In this document: in pieces, positions 7,562 through 14,860 of the stretch | How the letters are laid out: every line of letters starts with the position of its first letter | Numbering within the stretch: position 1 is the stretch's first letter | Source of the DNA: Bacteroidetes bacterium UBA7368 | GTDB taxonomy: Bacteria; Bacteroidota; Rhodothermia; Rhodothermales; UBA10348 | Direction: 5' to 3' | Assembly (NCBI GenBank): GCA_002469915.1 | Contig: DKOG01000223.1 | Location: forward strand, 1-27,697 | Length of the DNA stretch: 27,697 bases | Position numbers and translations under genes: made by a program | The notes under the pieces: generated by a model | What the model saw: only the letters and a program-made list of their open reading frames with translations | Told to the model about the DNA's origin: nothing | The model's database searches: none

Positions 7562-8494
7562 TTACGAATTGGACCCTGAATTTGCAAAGGAACCATGAAG
7601 GGCATCTAGCTCGATTACGATGTTCTGGTAGGCTTCGATTAAGCGATCTCTGATTGAGGAAGCCCGCTCGGCAAATTTCTTTTGCTGGGAGATGTATTGT
7701 TGACGTCCGTGATCCGCTTCGATGGGTACGGGATCTATGCCAAATGCGGACACATCATAAGGGCTGGATGCCATGTCCAAAACTCGAATTTCCATGGCTA
7801 ACTCAAACGCATCCATGATGAGATCGCTGTCAATCCAAGGGTATCGTTTGAAAGCCCATCGATACATATCCATGTTCGCGTGCAAACAACCGGGCTGCTC
7901 GCAGTTTGTCATATCGTCGCGGTCTAGCTGACGGCTATTTAAGGGCCGTGCGTCGGGAGTGAAAAATCGGAACGCATCGTAATGACTGCAATTGACCGTA
8001 CCATTTTCAACGACCTCATTTACTTCATTTTGAGATACTCGGAGTTGAACGCTTGCATGGCGCGCGGTATCCGCTTTGTAGAGCATTGCCCACTCATGTA
8101 GCCCGAAGCATCCGAATTGCGGGGCTCTATTCCGAGTGGATTGAAGTAGGTTCAGGATCCACCGTGTGCCTCTCTCAAAGTGCTTTGGAGTATTTGAAAG
8201 GCTTACTCTTACACCGAGGTCCCCGACCTCAAAATGCTCTCTATCCAAAAAGCGTTCGGCAGCAGGCCCTTTCAATATTATTCCGAGCCCGGGAGACCAT
8301 TTTCTGAGATGAGAGGGGCGAAATGCATAGTATTCAAAAAGAAAATCAGCAACCGGGTTTTCTTCATGTCGACTTCGGCGCCGTGCATGCGGAGCCACTA
8401 CGGCCTCGAATCGTTCTTCGTGCTGTTTGCAACGCTGTTTCCACTCGGATTCTGATAATAATCCGACCGTTGATGATTTTGTGGAAGAGTGCAT
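7562..8494 (-). CDS. Conserved protein often annotated as 3-methyladenine DNA glycosylase
   Basis: 310 residues from ATG 8494. The frame stays open further upstream, but that would run through the divergent YceI promoter region. I recognise the family from actinobacterial and other genomes: NPVADFLFEYYAFRPSHLRKWSPGLG at about 46-71, GCFGLHEWAMLYK at about 128-140, HYDAFRFFTPDARPLN at about 171-186, EQPGCLHANMDMYRWAFKRY at about 199-218, and MEIRVLDMASSPYDVS at about 234-249. No signal peptide is present, so it is cytoplasmic. The family is commonly labelled 3-methyladenine DNA glycosylase, but I see neither an HhH-GPD motif nor obvious Mpg signatures, so that label should be taken as transferred, not shown. 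The many invariant His, Cys and Asp residues would fit a metal site, which is inference. Confidence 0.65.
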   Translation of the reverse strand: MHSSTKSSTVGLLSESEWKQRCKQHEERFEAVVAPHARRRSRHEENPVADFLFEYYAFRPSHLRKWSPGLGIILKGPAAERFLDREHFEVGDLGVRVSLSNTPKHFERGTRWILNLLQSTRNRAPQFGCFGLHEWAMLYKADTARHASVQLRVSQNEVNEVVENGTVNCSHYDAFRFFTPDARPLNSRQLDRDDMTNCEQPGCLHANMDMYRWAFKRYPWIDSDLIMDAFELAMEIRVLDMASSPYDVSAFGIDPVPIEADHGRQQYISQQKKFAERASSIRDRLIEAYQNIVIELDALHGSFANSGSNS

Positions 8495-8593
8495 TATGAA
8501 AAGCCGTTGTTGGCCCAAGGCCGTAATTACTGGGTGATTGGTCGAACAGAATGGTCGCACGCGCATTTGAAAATACATCCCATCCCCCAAGTG

Positions 8594-9172
8594 ATGCCGA
8601 GTCGAATGAGATTTATTCTGGTACTGATTGCTTTCTTTGCTCTTTCCGGAAATGCAAAAGCACAATTGTCCACGTATGTAGTGGCTATCGATTCTTCAGC
8701 GTTCCAATTTGAAGTGGAGCATTTTGGTATTGCTACGGTCAATGGAGTGCTTTCAACCGGCTCCGGCGAAGTTCAGTATTCCCCGTCTTTTCCTGATTCT
8801 ATTTCTGCGCAAATCGTTCTAGATGTCTCAAGCGTTGATACCAATAATCGTCTGCGAGACAGAGAGTTGAAATCGGAAGATTTTTTAGATGCGGGACGAT
8901 ATCCGCTGGTTCAATTTTCATCTACGGGGACCGTGGAAGACAAAGGGGAAACGTCTCAGGTTTTTGCTCAAGGGGAAATGACTTTTTATGGAGAGACGAG
9001 ACAACTTCAGCTCCCGTTAGACGTGCAAGAGGGGGACGGAGTATTAATCATACGCTCCGCATTTTCGATTCGTCGCCAAGACTTTGACATCGATTTCGGT
9101 ATTCTCATGAACAGTCTGGTTAGCGATGAAATCAAGATTAATGTGGAATTGGTGGCTTACCGTGAGAACTAA
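8594..9172 (+). CDS. YceI family secreted lipid-binding-type protein
   Basis: 192 residues from ATG 8594 (MPSRMRFILVLIAFFALSGN, AKA-Q cleavage); an in-frame ATG at 8606 would serve equally well. The frame is open to 8489, but those codons are not signal-like. After the signal peptide a single YceI-like domain fills the protein: FQFEVEHFGIATVNGVLSTGSGEV, then VDTNNRLRDRELKSEDFLDA with FLDAGRYPLVQFSST, GEMTFYGETRQLQLPL, and the closing FSIRRQDFDIDFG. YceI proteins are periplasmic lipocalin-like barrels that bind polyisoprenoids or other amphiphiles. It is divergent from the glycosylase-like gene, with about 100 bp between the starts. No strong Shine-Dalgarno is visible. The ligand is unknown. 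Confidence 0.85.
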   Translation: MPSRMRFILVLIAFFALSGNAKAQLSTYVVAIDSSAFQFEVEHFGIATVNGVLSTGSGEVQYSPSFPDSISAQIVLDVSSVDTNNRLRDRELKSEDFLDAGRYPLVQFSSTGTVEDKGETSQVFAQGEMTFYGETRQLQLPLDVQEGDGVLIIRSAFSIRRQDFDIDFGILMNSLVSDEIKINVELVAYREN

Positions 9173-9254
9173 ACGCTTTTCTTCGATTGAAAATAGAAGC
9201 CCTCGAACGGTGTCTTATGCAAAATTTTCTGGATGAATTAGAGGAAGAAATCAG

Positions 9255-9833
9255 ATGAGACTAGCAATACTGATTTTGGCTTTTGTTTCCGTTGCCGCAG
9301 GATGTGACAAGGAGTCCTTGGTGACCGTGGTTTTCGAAACCGATAAGGGTTCCATTGTAGTTGCTGTAGATACGGTGGCTGCTCCAATCACTGCGTCCAA
9401 CTTCTTGCGATATGTGGATTCTGGATTCTATGAAGGTGGTTCCTTTTTTCGCGTGGTTCGAATGGACAATCAGCCAGCCGATTCCATTTTTATCGAAGTT
9501 ATTCAGGGCGGTGCAAATCCAGCATTGAGAGATCTGTTTTTCGACTCCATCCCACTTGAACGAACCAATATTACCGGTTTAAAACATGTGGACGGAGCTA
9601 TTTCGATGGCTCGAGGAGAGCCTGACTCTGCTGACCACTCTATATTTTTCTGCATTGGCGATCAGCCATCACTGGATTTCGGAGGCATGCGTAATCCAGA
9701 TGGACAGGGCTTTGCAGCGTTTGGTCAAATCATCAAAGGCATGGAAATCGTGCGTATGATTCAACAGGGAATGACTGAGCAACAGACGCTCATGGATCCT
9801 GTTCGCATTCAAGCAGTCCAGCGTGTGGATTGA
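9255..9833 (+). CDS. Cyclophilin-type peptidyl-prolyl isomerase, predicted lipoprotein
   Basis: 192 residues. The N-terminus MRLAILILAFVSVAAGCDKE has a lipobox (VAAGC, lipidated Cys17), so the enzyme should be anchored in the inner or outer membrane facing the periplasm. The cyclophilin domain starts at about 22 (VTVVFETDKGSIVVAVDTVAAP), with SFFRVVR at about 62-68 carrying the catalytic-type Arg65, the VIQGGANP segment, AISMARG, SIFFCIGDQPSLDFGG and GFAAFGQIIKGMEIV. It probably assists folding of exported proteins by cis-trans isomerisation of prolyl bonds. A purine-rich AGAGGAAG site precedes the ATG. The downstream 55-residue zinc-ribbon gene starts 2 bp after the stop, indicating an operon. 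Confidence 0.88.
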   Translation: MRLAILILAFVSVAAGCDKESLVTVVFETDKGSIVVAVDTVAAPITASNFLRYVDSGFYEGGSFFRVVRMDNQPADSIFIEVIQGGANPALRDLFFDSIPLERTNITGLKHVDGAISMARGEPDSADHSIFFCIGDQPSLDFGGMRNPDGQGFAAFGQIIKGMEIVRMIQQGMTEQQTLMDPVRIQAVQRVD

Positions 9834-9835
9834 TT

Positions 9836-10003
9836 ATGAGAGAGTGTCCCTCTTGTGCGCTAGAATCCAACGACGATCATGAAACGTGCCCCTTTTGTGG
9901 GTATGATTTTCCTGAACTTCACAAGTCCTTGCCGTGGTTTGCATGGCTATTTGCACTTCTGATGATCTGGCCACTTATTGAAATCTTGAAACGTCTCATC
10001 TGA
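9836..10003 (+). CDS. 55-residue zinc-ribbon single-pass membrane protein
   Basis: A short gene, easily missed because of its size. The product begins MRECPSCALESNDDHETCPF with a second pair completing at CPFCG, so two CxxC knuckles (C4/C7 and C18/C21) form a likely zinc ribbon. This is followed by one hydrophobic segment at about 33-50 (PWFAWLFALLMIWPLIEIL) and a short basic tail (KRLI). The layout resembles the many small zinc-ribbon plus transmembrane proteins of unknown role. It begins 2 bp after the cyclophilin stop and ends 7 bp before the oxygenase gene, so all three are probably cotranscribed. I know of no assigned function. The coding call rests on tight spacing, motif spacing and a clean start and stop. 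Confidence 0.75.
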   Translation: MRECPSCALESNDDHETCPFCGYDFPELHKSLPWFAWLFALLMIWPLIEILKRLI

Positions 10004-10010
10004 AGCAATC

Positions 10011-11150
10011 ATGAACATCCCAGCTTCCTTTTTTGGTGATCTCAGCGTTGAGGACTTTCTCAGCGACTATTGGCAAAAGAAGCCTCTTTTGGTTCGAAGT
10101 GCCTGGCCTGACTTTGAGTCCCCGTTGTCTCCTGAAGCCTTCATGGAGTTATCCAGCCGAGAAGATGCGTTGAGCCGGATGATTGTAGAAAAGGGGGGAT
10201 CGAACCCATGGGAAATGAGAGAGGGGCCGTTTAGTCGTTCTGATTTTGATGAGACCCCGGACTCTCATTGGACGCTCCTCATACAGGAGGTAGATAGGCT
10301 GGTACCTGAGGTACGAAGTCTGTTGCAGGTAGTCTCGTTTTTGCCAAAATGGCGATTAGACGATGTGATGATCAGTTATGCGGCCAATGGTGGGGGAGTC
10401 GGAGCACATATTGATAACTACGACGTGTTTCTGCTTCAAGGGCTAGGACAACGCCAGTGGCAGATTAATACGGTCCCCGTCGAGGAAGAGGTCTTGGTCG
10501 AAGGAATTGACGTTTCAATTCTCGCTGATTTTGAACCAGATCGAGATTGGGTATTGAATCCTGGAGACCTGTTGTATCTACCCCCGAGAGTAGCTCATTT
10601 CGGAGTTGCCCTTGGGCCTTGTATGACGCTTTCCTTTGGATGTCGCGCTCCCGGTGTTCTCGAAATGGTGTCTGCCGTATTTGAGCGGGCTCTAGAAGAA
10701 CTAGATCCCATCGACCGCTACCAGGACCCGAATCTGACGGCCGGTTCACCTGCTGGGAAAATTAGCGGTGAGATTGTGAGTTGGGTGAAATCCAGGGTCA
10801 CGGATTTGGTTGGTGATGAAACCGCGCTCACAGAATTAGTGGGCAGTATTCTTTCTGAGCCCAGACGGTTTGTCGAAGGAGCCTCAATCGAAGACACCTT
10901 AGGTGCTGCTTTTAAGAAAGGAGCCCTGCGACCAGCTACGTCTTCTCAGGTGCTCTACCAAGTGAATCCAACGGGAAGTGTACAGCTTTTTGCTGCGGGC
11001 GAGCCTATCGTGCTGGGTGCTGAAGCACTACCGCTCGTTCAGAAACTTATTGAAGGCCCAGGACTGACTTCTGAAGATCTGAAGGGCGAGCCCGCATTGG
11101 CTGACTTATTGGAAGATCTATATCTGGATGGCGTACTGGTTACTGGATAA
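10011..11150 (+). CDS. roxA: Cupin/JmjC-type oxygenase, ribosomal protein uL16 arginine hydroxylase family
   Basis: 379 residues, close to the roughly 373 of E. coli YcfD/RoxA. The N-terminus has the family opening FLSDYWQKKPLLVRSAWP. The JmjC cupin core shows the iron ligands H133-x-D135 (GVGAHIDNYDVFLLQG) and H196 (LYLPPRVAHFG), followed by RQWQI-type strand residues. The C-terminal third matches the family's dimerisation and winged-helix part. Known members are Fe(II)/2-oxoglutarate-dependent cytoplasmic enzymes that hydroxylate an arginine of ribosomal protein uL16. Substrate assignment here is by family. It is the last gene of a three-gene run after the cyclophilin and zinc-ribbon genes, and it ends 5 bp before a convergent lipoprotein gene. 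The gene symbol is by homology. Confidence 0.85.
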   Translation: MNIPASFFGDLSVEDFLSDYWQKKPLLVRSAWPDFESPLSPEAFMELSSREDALSRMIVEKGGSNPWEMREGPFSRSDFDETPDSHWTLLIQEVDRLVPEVRSLLQVVSFLPKWRLDDVMISYAANGGGVGAHIDNYDVFLLQGLGQRQWQINTVPVEEEVLVEGIDVSILADFEPDRDWVLNPGDLLYLPPRVAHFGVALGPCMTLSFGCRAPGVLEMVSAVFERALEELDPIDRYQDPNLTAGSPAGKISGEIVSWVKSRVTDLVGDETALTELVGSILSEPRRFVEGASIEDTLGAAFKKGALRPATSSQVLYQVNPTGSVQLFAAGEPIVLGAEALPLVQKLIEGPGLTSEDLKGEPALADLLEDLYLDGVLVTG

Positions 11151-11155
11151 CTGGC

Positions 11156-11530
11156 TTAGTTGACCGTTACATAGATGGCAATCATCCGTCCGCGCCTAGT
11201 TGAGCCCGTTCCCAGCACTTCGCCAGCGATTTGAGCGCCAACACTCGGTTCTTTGATGTCTTCAATCAAAATCCCGTTAGCGCCAATCTCACCTGCACGC
11301 TCTCGTACTTTTCGCAACATATTGCTTTCGCGGGTTAACTGAGAATCTCCTTGAGCATGAATGATGGCAATCTTTTCCCAGTCGCCTACGATATCACTTT
11401 CGCTCAGGTAAATGACAACGTCGTCGGGATGCACCGGTGGAAGATCGAAGTCGGCTAGCATGGTCGCTTGCGTTTGTACGCATCCGGCGAGGAGTAAAAT
11501 TAAGGTCAGGAAGGGTAGAGCTCGTTTCAT
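11156..11530 (-). CDS. Small conserved lipoprotein
   Basis: 124 residues from ATG 11530. The longer open frame up to 11665 adds no signal-like sequence, whereas MKRALPFLTLILLLAGCVQT is a textbook lipoprotein signal with lipobox LLAGC (Cys17). The mature part has a short alpha/beta pattern: HPDDVVIYLSESDIVGDWEK, then IAIIHAQGD, RESNMLRKVRERAGEIGANG with ILIEDIKEP, and a closing RRGRMIAIYV strand. The 'RERAGEIGANGIL' segment resembles small envelope lipoproteins of the DUF4156/heavy-metal-binding-like group, but I cannot name a family with certainty. It is convergent with the oxygenase gene (5-bp gap). An outer-membrane periplasmic-face location is inferred. Confidence 0.75.
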   Translation of the reverse strand: MKRALPFLTLILLLAGCVQTQATMLADFDLPPVHPDDVVIYLSESDIVGDWEKIAIIHAQGDSQLTRESNMLRKVRERAGEIGANGILIEDIKEPSVGAQIAGEVLGTGSTRRGRMIAIYVTVN

Positions 11531-11693
11531 TACATCGGTTTGTCTTGTGGCCTGGCAGGTGGCATTAAGTAAGCCGATTACACGGGGCGAAGGGTAACAC
11601 GGAAACACCGAAAGTGCAGATTGGACAGATCGCTCGCGTGGCAAAGTGGGGTTCGAAGCGGCCATTTTAAGTGCTAAGCTGCGAAATGGACAT

Positions 11694-11730
11694 AAAAAAA
11701 GCGGGGGGCGGCCAAATGGCCGCCCCCCGC
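11694..11730 (-). terminator. Strong rho-independent terminator of the OmpA/PKD gene
   Basis: A perfect 13-bp stem (GCGGGGGGCGGCC with GGCCGCCCCCCGC) closes a four-base loop at 11701-11730. In the minus-strand sense it is followed directly by seven T residues (complement of 11694-11700). It sits 25 bp after the stop codon of the OmpA/PKD gene. There is no T-run on the plus side, so it acts for minus-strand transcripts only. Confidence 0.93.
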
Positions 11731-11755
11731 TTCAACAGTCTGATGTGTTCAGTGT

Positions 11756-13294
11756 CTACCGAACAGGGATCGTGTCTGCGCGACGGAACTGTGATAGACC
11801 TTCTTTCTTGCTGCCCATTCCTGAGCGGCCCATTCCAGTCGTAACCAGACGTCCGGCAGTAACACCGTTGTCTACGTAGAACTGTTCGACAGCTCGTGCG
11901 CGATCATCACTCAATTCCTGAGGACGACGCTCACCAGCAGATGCCCATCCTTCAACGCGTGCGTTGAGATTCGGGCACTCAAGCAGGATCTCCAGATTTT
12001 CCTGAAGTGCTGCACGGCCTTCTTCTGTAAGAGCAGAAGAGTTGCGGTCGAAGTAGGCAGAGTTCATTTCCGTGATTTCACGGCAGATGGCTGCTTCGTA
12101 GGGGTCGACCGTAATCGTCATTTCGCGACGGATAGTGCCGGCGCAATTTTTGATTTCGAGAACAACCATATACGTACCTGCTTCTTCGTACGTGTGAGTT
12201 GGGTTTTCGTCCATTGACATGGAGCCGTCACCGAACATCCAGTGGTACGTGCCTTCGCTACCACTCACATTAGCCGAAAATGAAACCGCGGTTTCTGTAT
12301 CAGGGCTCATGTTGGAAGCGCGCATGGAGGTGATCTGCGCTGGCAAGCACGGATCTTTCACGGTTACTGGGCAGGTCATAACGGACGTGTACTTACCGTT
12401 TCCGTTTGTTGCCGTTACGCCGACATTGTACTCGCCTGTACGTGCAAACGTGTGAGAGACCGTCATACCTTCGGCAGATCCATCGCCATCAAACGTCCAA
12501 AGCAGATTGACAGGCTGAGTAGCGTCTTCGTTCATAGATGCCGTGAACGTTACCGGCGCTCCGGTGTCTACTGCATCGATCGGGCAGATCATGTCGGTTA
12601 ACTCAACAGGAATAACACGCTTGAAGTTGTACTTAATACCTGCAGAGTGTGCACCGAGAAAGTCGACTCCAAAGTTGTCATTTACACTACCGTCAGGGTT
12701 GCCGTCAGGGTTGCCGTCGGGTGTCTGAGCATCAAGTACCGTCTGCAAGAAAAAAGAAGTGCTCCGGTTGATGTAGAAGTCGAGACCTAAACCAAACGTG
12801 ACACCGTATGCCATGTTGTCTGAGTCTTCAACACATGCACCGTTGTTCGCACAAGCGACGGAATAAACATACGTTGATCCTCCACCGACATTAAGCCCTG
12901 CCATCCAGTAAGGAGCAATTTTTCCTTGGGATAATAATTTACGGGCAATCAGAGCCACGCCCCAACGAGTGGTAGGGTGATCTTTCGTATCTGTAGGGAC
13001 TTCGAAGTCAGTGATCTGATTATAGTCACCGGTTCTGATAGCTAGACCCAAGCTGTAATCAGATGTGAACTGATATCCCAGTTCCACGCCTAGATTGTAC
13101 GGTAGGGTATCGAACATACCACCGTCAAAATTGAACGGTGATTTTTCGTTGTCTCCCATGTAGTAGGAAATTCCTACATGTGGGCGAATGTAGACGGAAA
13201 CTTCTCCGCGCTCAACCTGAGCATTCGCAGACTGTGGAGCTAGGCTCACGATCAGCAGCGCGATGAAAAGGAAAAGCGGTACGAGTTTTCTCAT
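11756..13294 (-). CDS. OmpA-family outer-membrane protein with two PKD domains
   Basis: 512 residues from ATG 13294, supported by a signal peptide (MRKLVPLFLFIALLIVSLAP, then QSANA-Q) and a GGAGG site six bases upstream. Domains: an outer-membrane beta-barrel at about 27-225, a PKD domain at about 236-313 (LLWTFDGDGSAEGMTVSHTF), a second PKD at about 317-397 (YHWMFGDGSMSMDENPTHTY), and an OmpA-like peptidoglycan-associating domain at about 404-512 (YFDRNSSALTEEG, LSDDRARAVEQFYVDNGV). It probably links the outer membrane to peptidoglycan. In the last domain the usual GHTD is replaced by GWAS, so the Asp normally used for peptidoglycan contact is missing, while the LSxxRA arginine is kept. A short NPDG repeat lies in a barrel loop. 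A strong terminator follows. Confidence 0.88.
   Translation of the reverse strand: MRKLVPLFLFIALLIVSLAPQSANAQVERGEVSVYIRPHVGISYYMGDNEKSPFNFDGGMFDTLPYNLGVELGYQFTSDYSLGLAIRTGDYNQITDFEVPTDTKDHPTTRWGVALIARKLLSQGKIAPYWMAGLNVGGGSTYVYSVACANNGACVEDSDNMAYGVTFGLGLDFYINRSTSFFLQTVLDAQTPDGNPDGNPDGSVNDNFGVDFLGAHSAGIKYNFKRVIPVELTDMICPIDAVDTGAPVTFTASMNEDATQPVNLLWTFDGDGSAEGMTVSHTFARTGEYNVGVTATNGNGKYTSVMTCPVTVKDPCLPAQITSMRASNMSPDTETAVSFSANVSGSEGTYHWMFGDGSMSMDENPTHTYEEAGTYMVVLEIKNCAGTIRREMTITVDPYEAAICREITEMNSAYFDRNSSALTEEGRAALQENLEILLECPNLNARVEGWASAGERRPQELSDDRARAVEQFYVDNGVTAGRLVTTGMGRSGMGSKKEGLSQFRRADTIPVR
12690..12719 (-). repeat. 12-bp tandem repeat coding an (NPDG)n loop
   Basis: The unit CCGTCAGGGTTG occurs twice exactly (12690-12713) and then begins a third, imperfect copy. 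It encodes TPDGNPDGNPDGS at about residues 191-203 of the OmpA/PKD protein, probably in a surface loop or periplasmic turn. Such repeats can expand and contract by slippage while staying in frame. Confidence 0.8.
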
Positions 13295-13300
13295 TTGAGT

Positions 13301-13305
13301 CCTCC
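13301..13305 (-). promoter_or_regulatory. Shine-Dalgarno site (GGAGG) for the OmpA/PKD gene
   Basis: GGAGG, six bases before the ATG at 13294, decides the start against the upstream in-frame codons. It is unusually strong compared with other starts in this window, consistent with an abundant envelope protein. Confidence 0.75.
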
Positions 13306-13339
13306 AATGTGACATCTTTGTCATTATAAAACGATATAA

Positions 13340-13372
13340 AATCGCCGATTGGTTATTCAATACACGGCGATT
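13340..13372 (-). terminator. Probable terminator of citrate synthase, overlapping the OmpA/PKD leader region
   Basis: Arms AATCGCCG and CGGCGATT pair over eight bases, and inside them ATTG pairs with CAAT across a three-base bulge. The minus-strand sequence after the stem is TTATATCGTTTTATAATG, which is U-rich at first but interrupted. It lies 8 bp after the citrate synthase stop and 46 bp before the next ATG, so termination and the next promoter (TATAAT-like element at 13323-13328) must share about 85 bp. Confidence 0.55.
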
Positions 13373-13380
13373 AGGGATTT

Positions 13381-14661
13381 TTAAAGGCAACGCCGTCCAA
13401 TTTGGACGTATTCTCGGTGATTATTTCCGGTGTAAATCTGGCGTGGGCGATAGATTCGAGTATCTGAATCCGTCTTCATTTCCAACCACTGAGCAATCCA
13501 GCCCGGGAGTCTACCAAGTGCAAACATCACAGTAAACATATTCGTGGGAATGCCCATGGCGCGATAAAGAATACCTGAGTAGAAATCCACATTTGGATAC
13601 AATCCACGAGAGATGAAGTATTCATCCTCGAGAGCAATGTTTTCTAGCTCTTTAGCCAGATCCAATAGTGGATCATCTATTCCGAGTTCACCCAGTACTT
13701 CGTCTGCAATCTGCTTGATCACGCGCGCACGAGGATCAAAGTTCTTATACACCCGATGTCCAAAACCCATAAGTCGGAATGGGTCGGACTTGTCTTTGGC
13801 TTTGTCGACATACTTTTTGAAGCCACCACCATCTTGACGAATCATTTCCAGCATTTCGATGACGGCGGTGTTTGCGCCTCCATGCAAAGGGCCTGACAGG
13901 GCCGAGATACCAGCGGAGATGGAAGAGAACAAGTCTGCTCCTGAGCTTCCTACCATCCGGACGGTAGAGGTCGAGCAGTTTTGCTCATGGTCGGCGTGCA
14001 AAATAAGGAGCATATCCAGCGTTTTGACCAAAAGCGGGTGAGGCTCGTAGTCTTCCGAAGGCACAGCGAACATCATGTGCAAAAAGTCTTCGGCATATCC
14101 CAGGTTGTTGCGGGGGTATATGTAAGGCTGACCAATAGACTTCTTGAAAGCAAATGCAGCTATTGTATTCAGTTTGGCAAGCAACCGGCGAATATTGAGG
14201 TCAATGTCCTCACCATTTTCCGTACCGGGGTAAAATGCACTCAAAGAAGAAACAATCGTAGAAAGAACGCTCATGGGTGGAGCATTCGGCGGATATCCCT
14301 CAAAGAACTTTTTCATGTCTTCGTGGATGAGGCTGTGCCTGGTCATCTCGCCATGAAAATCGTCCAATTCTACTCGCGTGGGAAGATTTCCGTAGATGAG
14401 CAGGTAAGCTACATCAAGAAAAGAAGAGTGATTGGCCAAGTCTTCAATGGCGTACCCTCTATATCTGAGAATTCCATTTTCACCATCGATAAAGGTGATA
14501 CCGCTTTTGCAAGATCCGGTGTTTGCAAATCCGGGGTCTACGGTGATCGCACCTGTAGTACCACGTAATTTTCTAATGTCAAAACCGACTTCATTTTCGC
14601 TCCCGACGGTTACGGGAAATTCAACGTCGTGATCACTGATCGACAGTCGAGCAGGTTCCAT
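13381..14661 (-). CDS. gltA: Citrate synthase (hexameric, E. coli GltA type)
   Basis: 426 residues, as expected for the type II bacterial enzyme (E. coli GltA is about 427). It condenses oxaloacetate and acetyl-CoA to citrate at the entry of the TCA cycle, in the cytoplasm. The catalytic triad is visible: H260 (SGPLHGGAN), H302 (MGFGHRVYKNFDPRA) and D359 (YPNVDFYSGI). LHADHEQNCSTSTVR at 221-235 and the RYRGYAIEDLA segment at about 66-76 are family landmarks. The N-terminal beta domain of the NADH-regulated type is present (TVDPGFANTGSCKSGITFID at about 40-59), which makes NADH control possible. The start at 14661 faces the divergent uracil-DNA glycosylase gene across 199 bp. The stop lies 86 bp before the OmpA/PKD start. 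Confidence 0.95.
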   Translation of the reverse strand: MEPARLSISDHDVEFPVTVGSENEVGFDIRKLRGTTGAITVDPGFANTGSCKSGITFIDGENGILRYRGYAIEDLANHSSFLDVAYLLIYGNLPTRVELDDFHGEMTRHSLIHEDMKKFFEGYPPNAPPMSVLSTIVSSLSAFYPGTENGEDIDLNIRRLLAKLNTIAAFAFKKSIGQPYIYPRNNLGYAEDFLHMMFAVPSEDYEPHPLLVKTLDMLLILHADHEQNCSTSTVRMVGSSGADLFSSISAGISALSGPLHGGANTAVIEMLEMIRQDGGGFKKYVDKAKDKSDPFRLMGFGHRVYKNFDPRARVIKQIADEVLGELGIDDPLLDLAKELENIALEDEYFISRGLYPNVDFYSGILYRAMGIPTNMFTVMFALGRLPGWIAQWLEMKTDSDTRIYRPRQIYTGNNHREYVQIGRRCL

Positions 14662-14688
14662 AATATCTACTACACAAAGTGGGAAGGA

Positions 14689-14706
14689 GACTGCAACGGG
14701 GCAGTC
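14689..14706 (-). other. Short hairpin in the citrate synthase leader
   Basis: GACTGC and GCAGTC are complementary over six bases around AACGGG, 27 bp upstream of the citrate synthase ATG. It could be a leader hairpin or operator half-sites; the short stem makes chance plausible. The rest of the 14662-14860 spacer shows only an AT-rich stretch around 14710-14730 that could be the promoter. Confidence 0.25.
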
Positions 14707-14860
14707 AGGAAAAATAAAGCATTATTACGCGCTTAACCTGAATTAGACCCTGTTTTCGACGATCTACGATGAAAATTCGCCGTTCTATCAGGTTGGAGTC
14801 CAGTCCGAAAGCAACTAGATTCATAGGCTAACAACACCCATTACCCTTTCTACACCTCGC

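Noticed and set aside
9173..9254. Terminator after the YceI gene
   Set aside because: Only a very weak TTTTC/GAAAA pairing is present and no T-run follows a stable stem.
13981..14568. 195-codon plus-strand open frame antisense to citrate synthase
   Set aside because: It lies entirely inside gltA, whose motifs and catalytic residues are complete. The antisense product has no recognisable domain or signal.
14735..14794. AACCTGA / TCAGGTT inverted repeat between citrate synthase and the glycosylase-family gene
   Set aside because: Seven-base arms 46 bp apart are expected by chance in a 199-bp spacer. Nothing supports a role.
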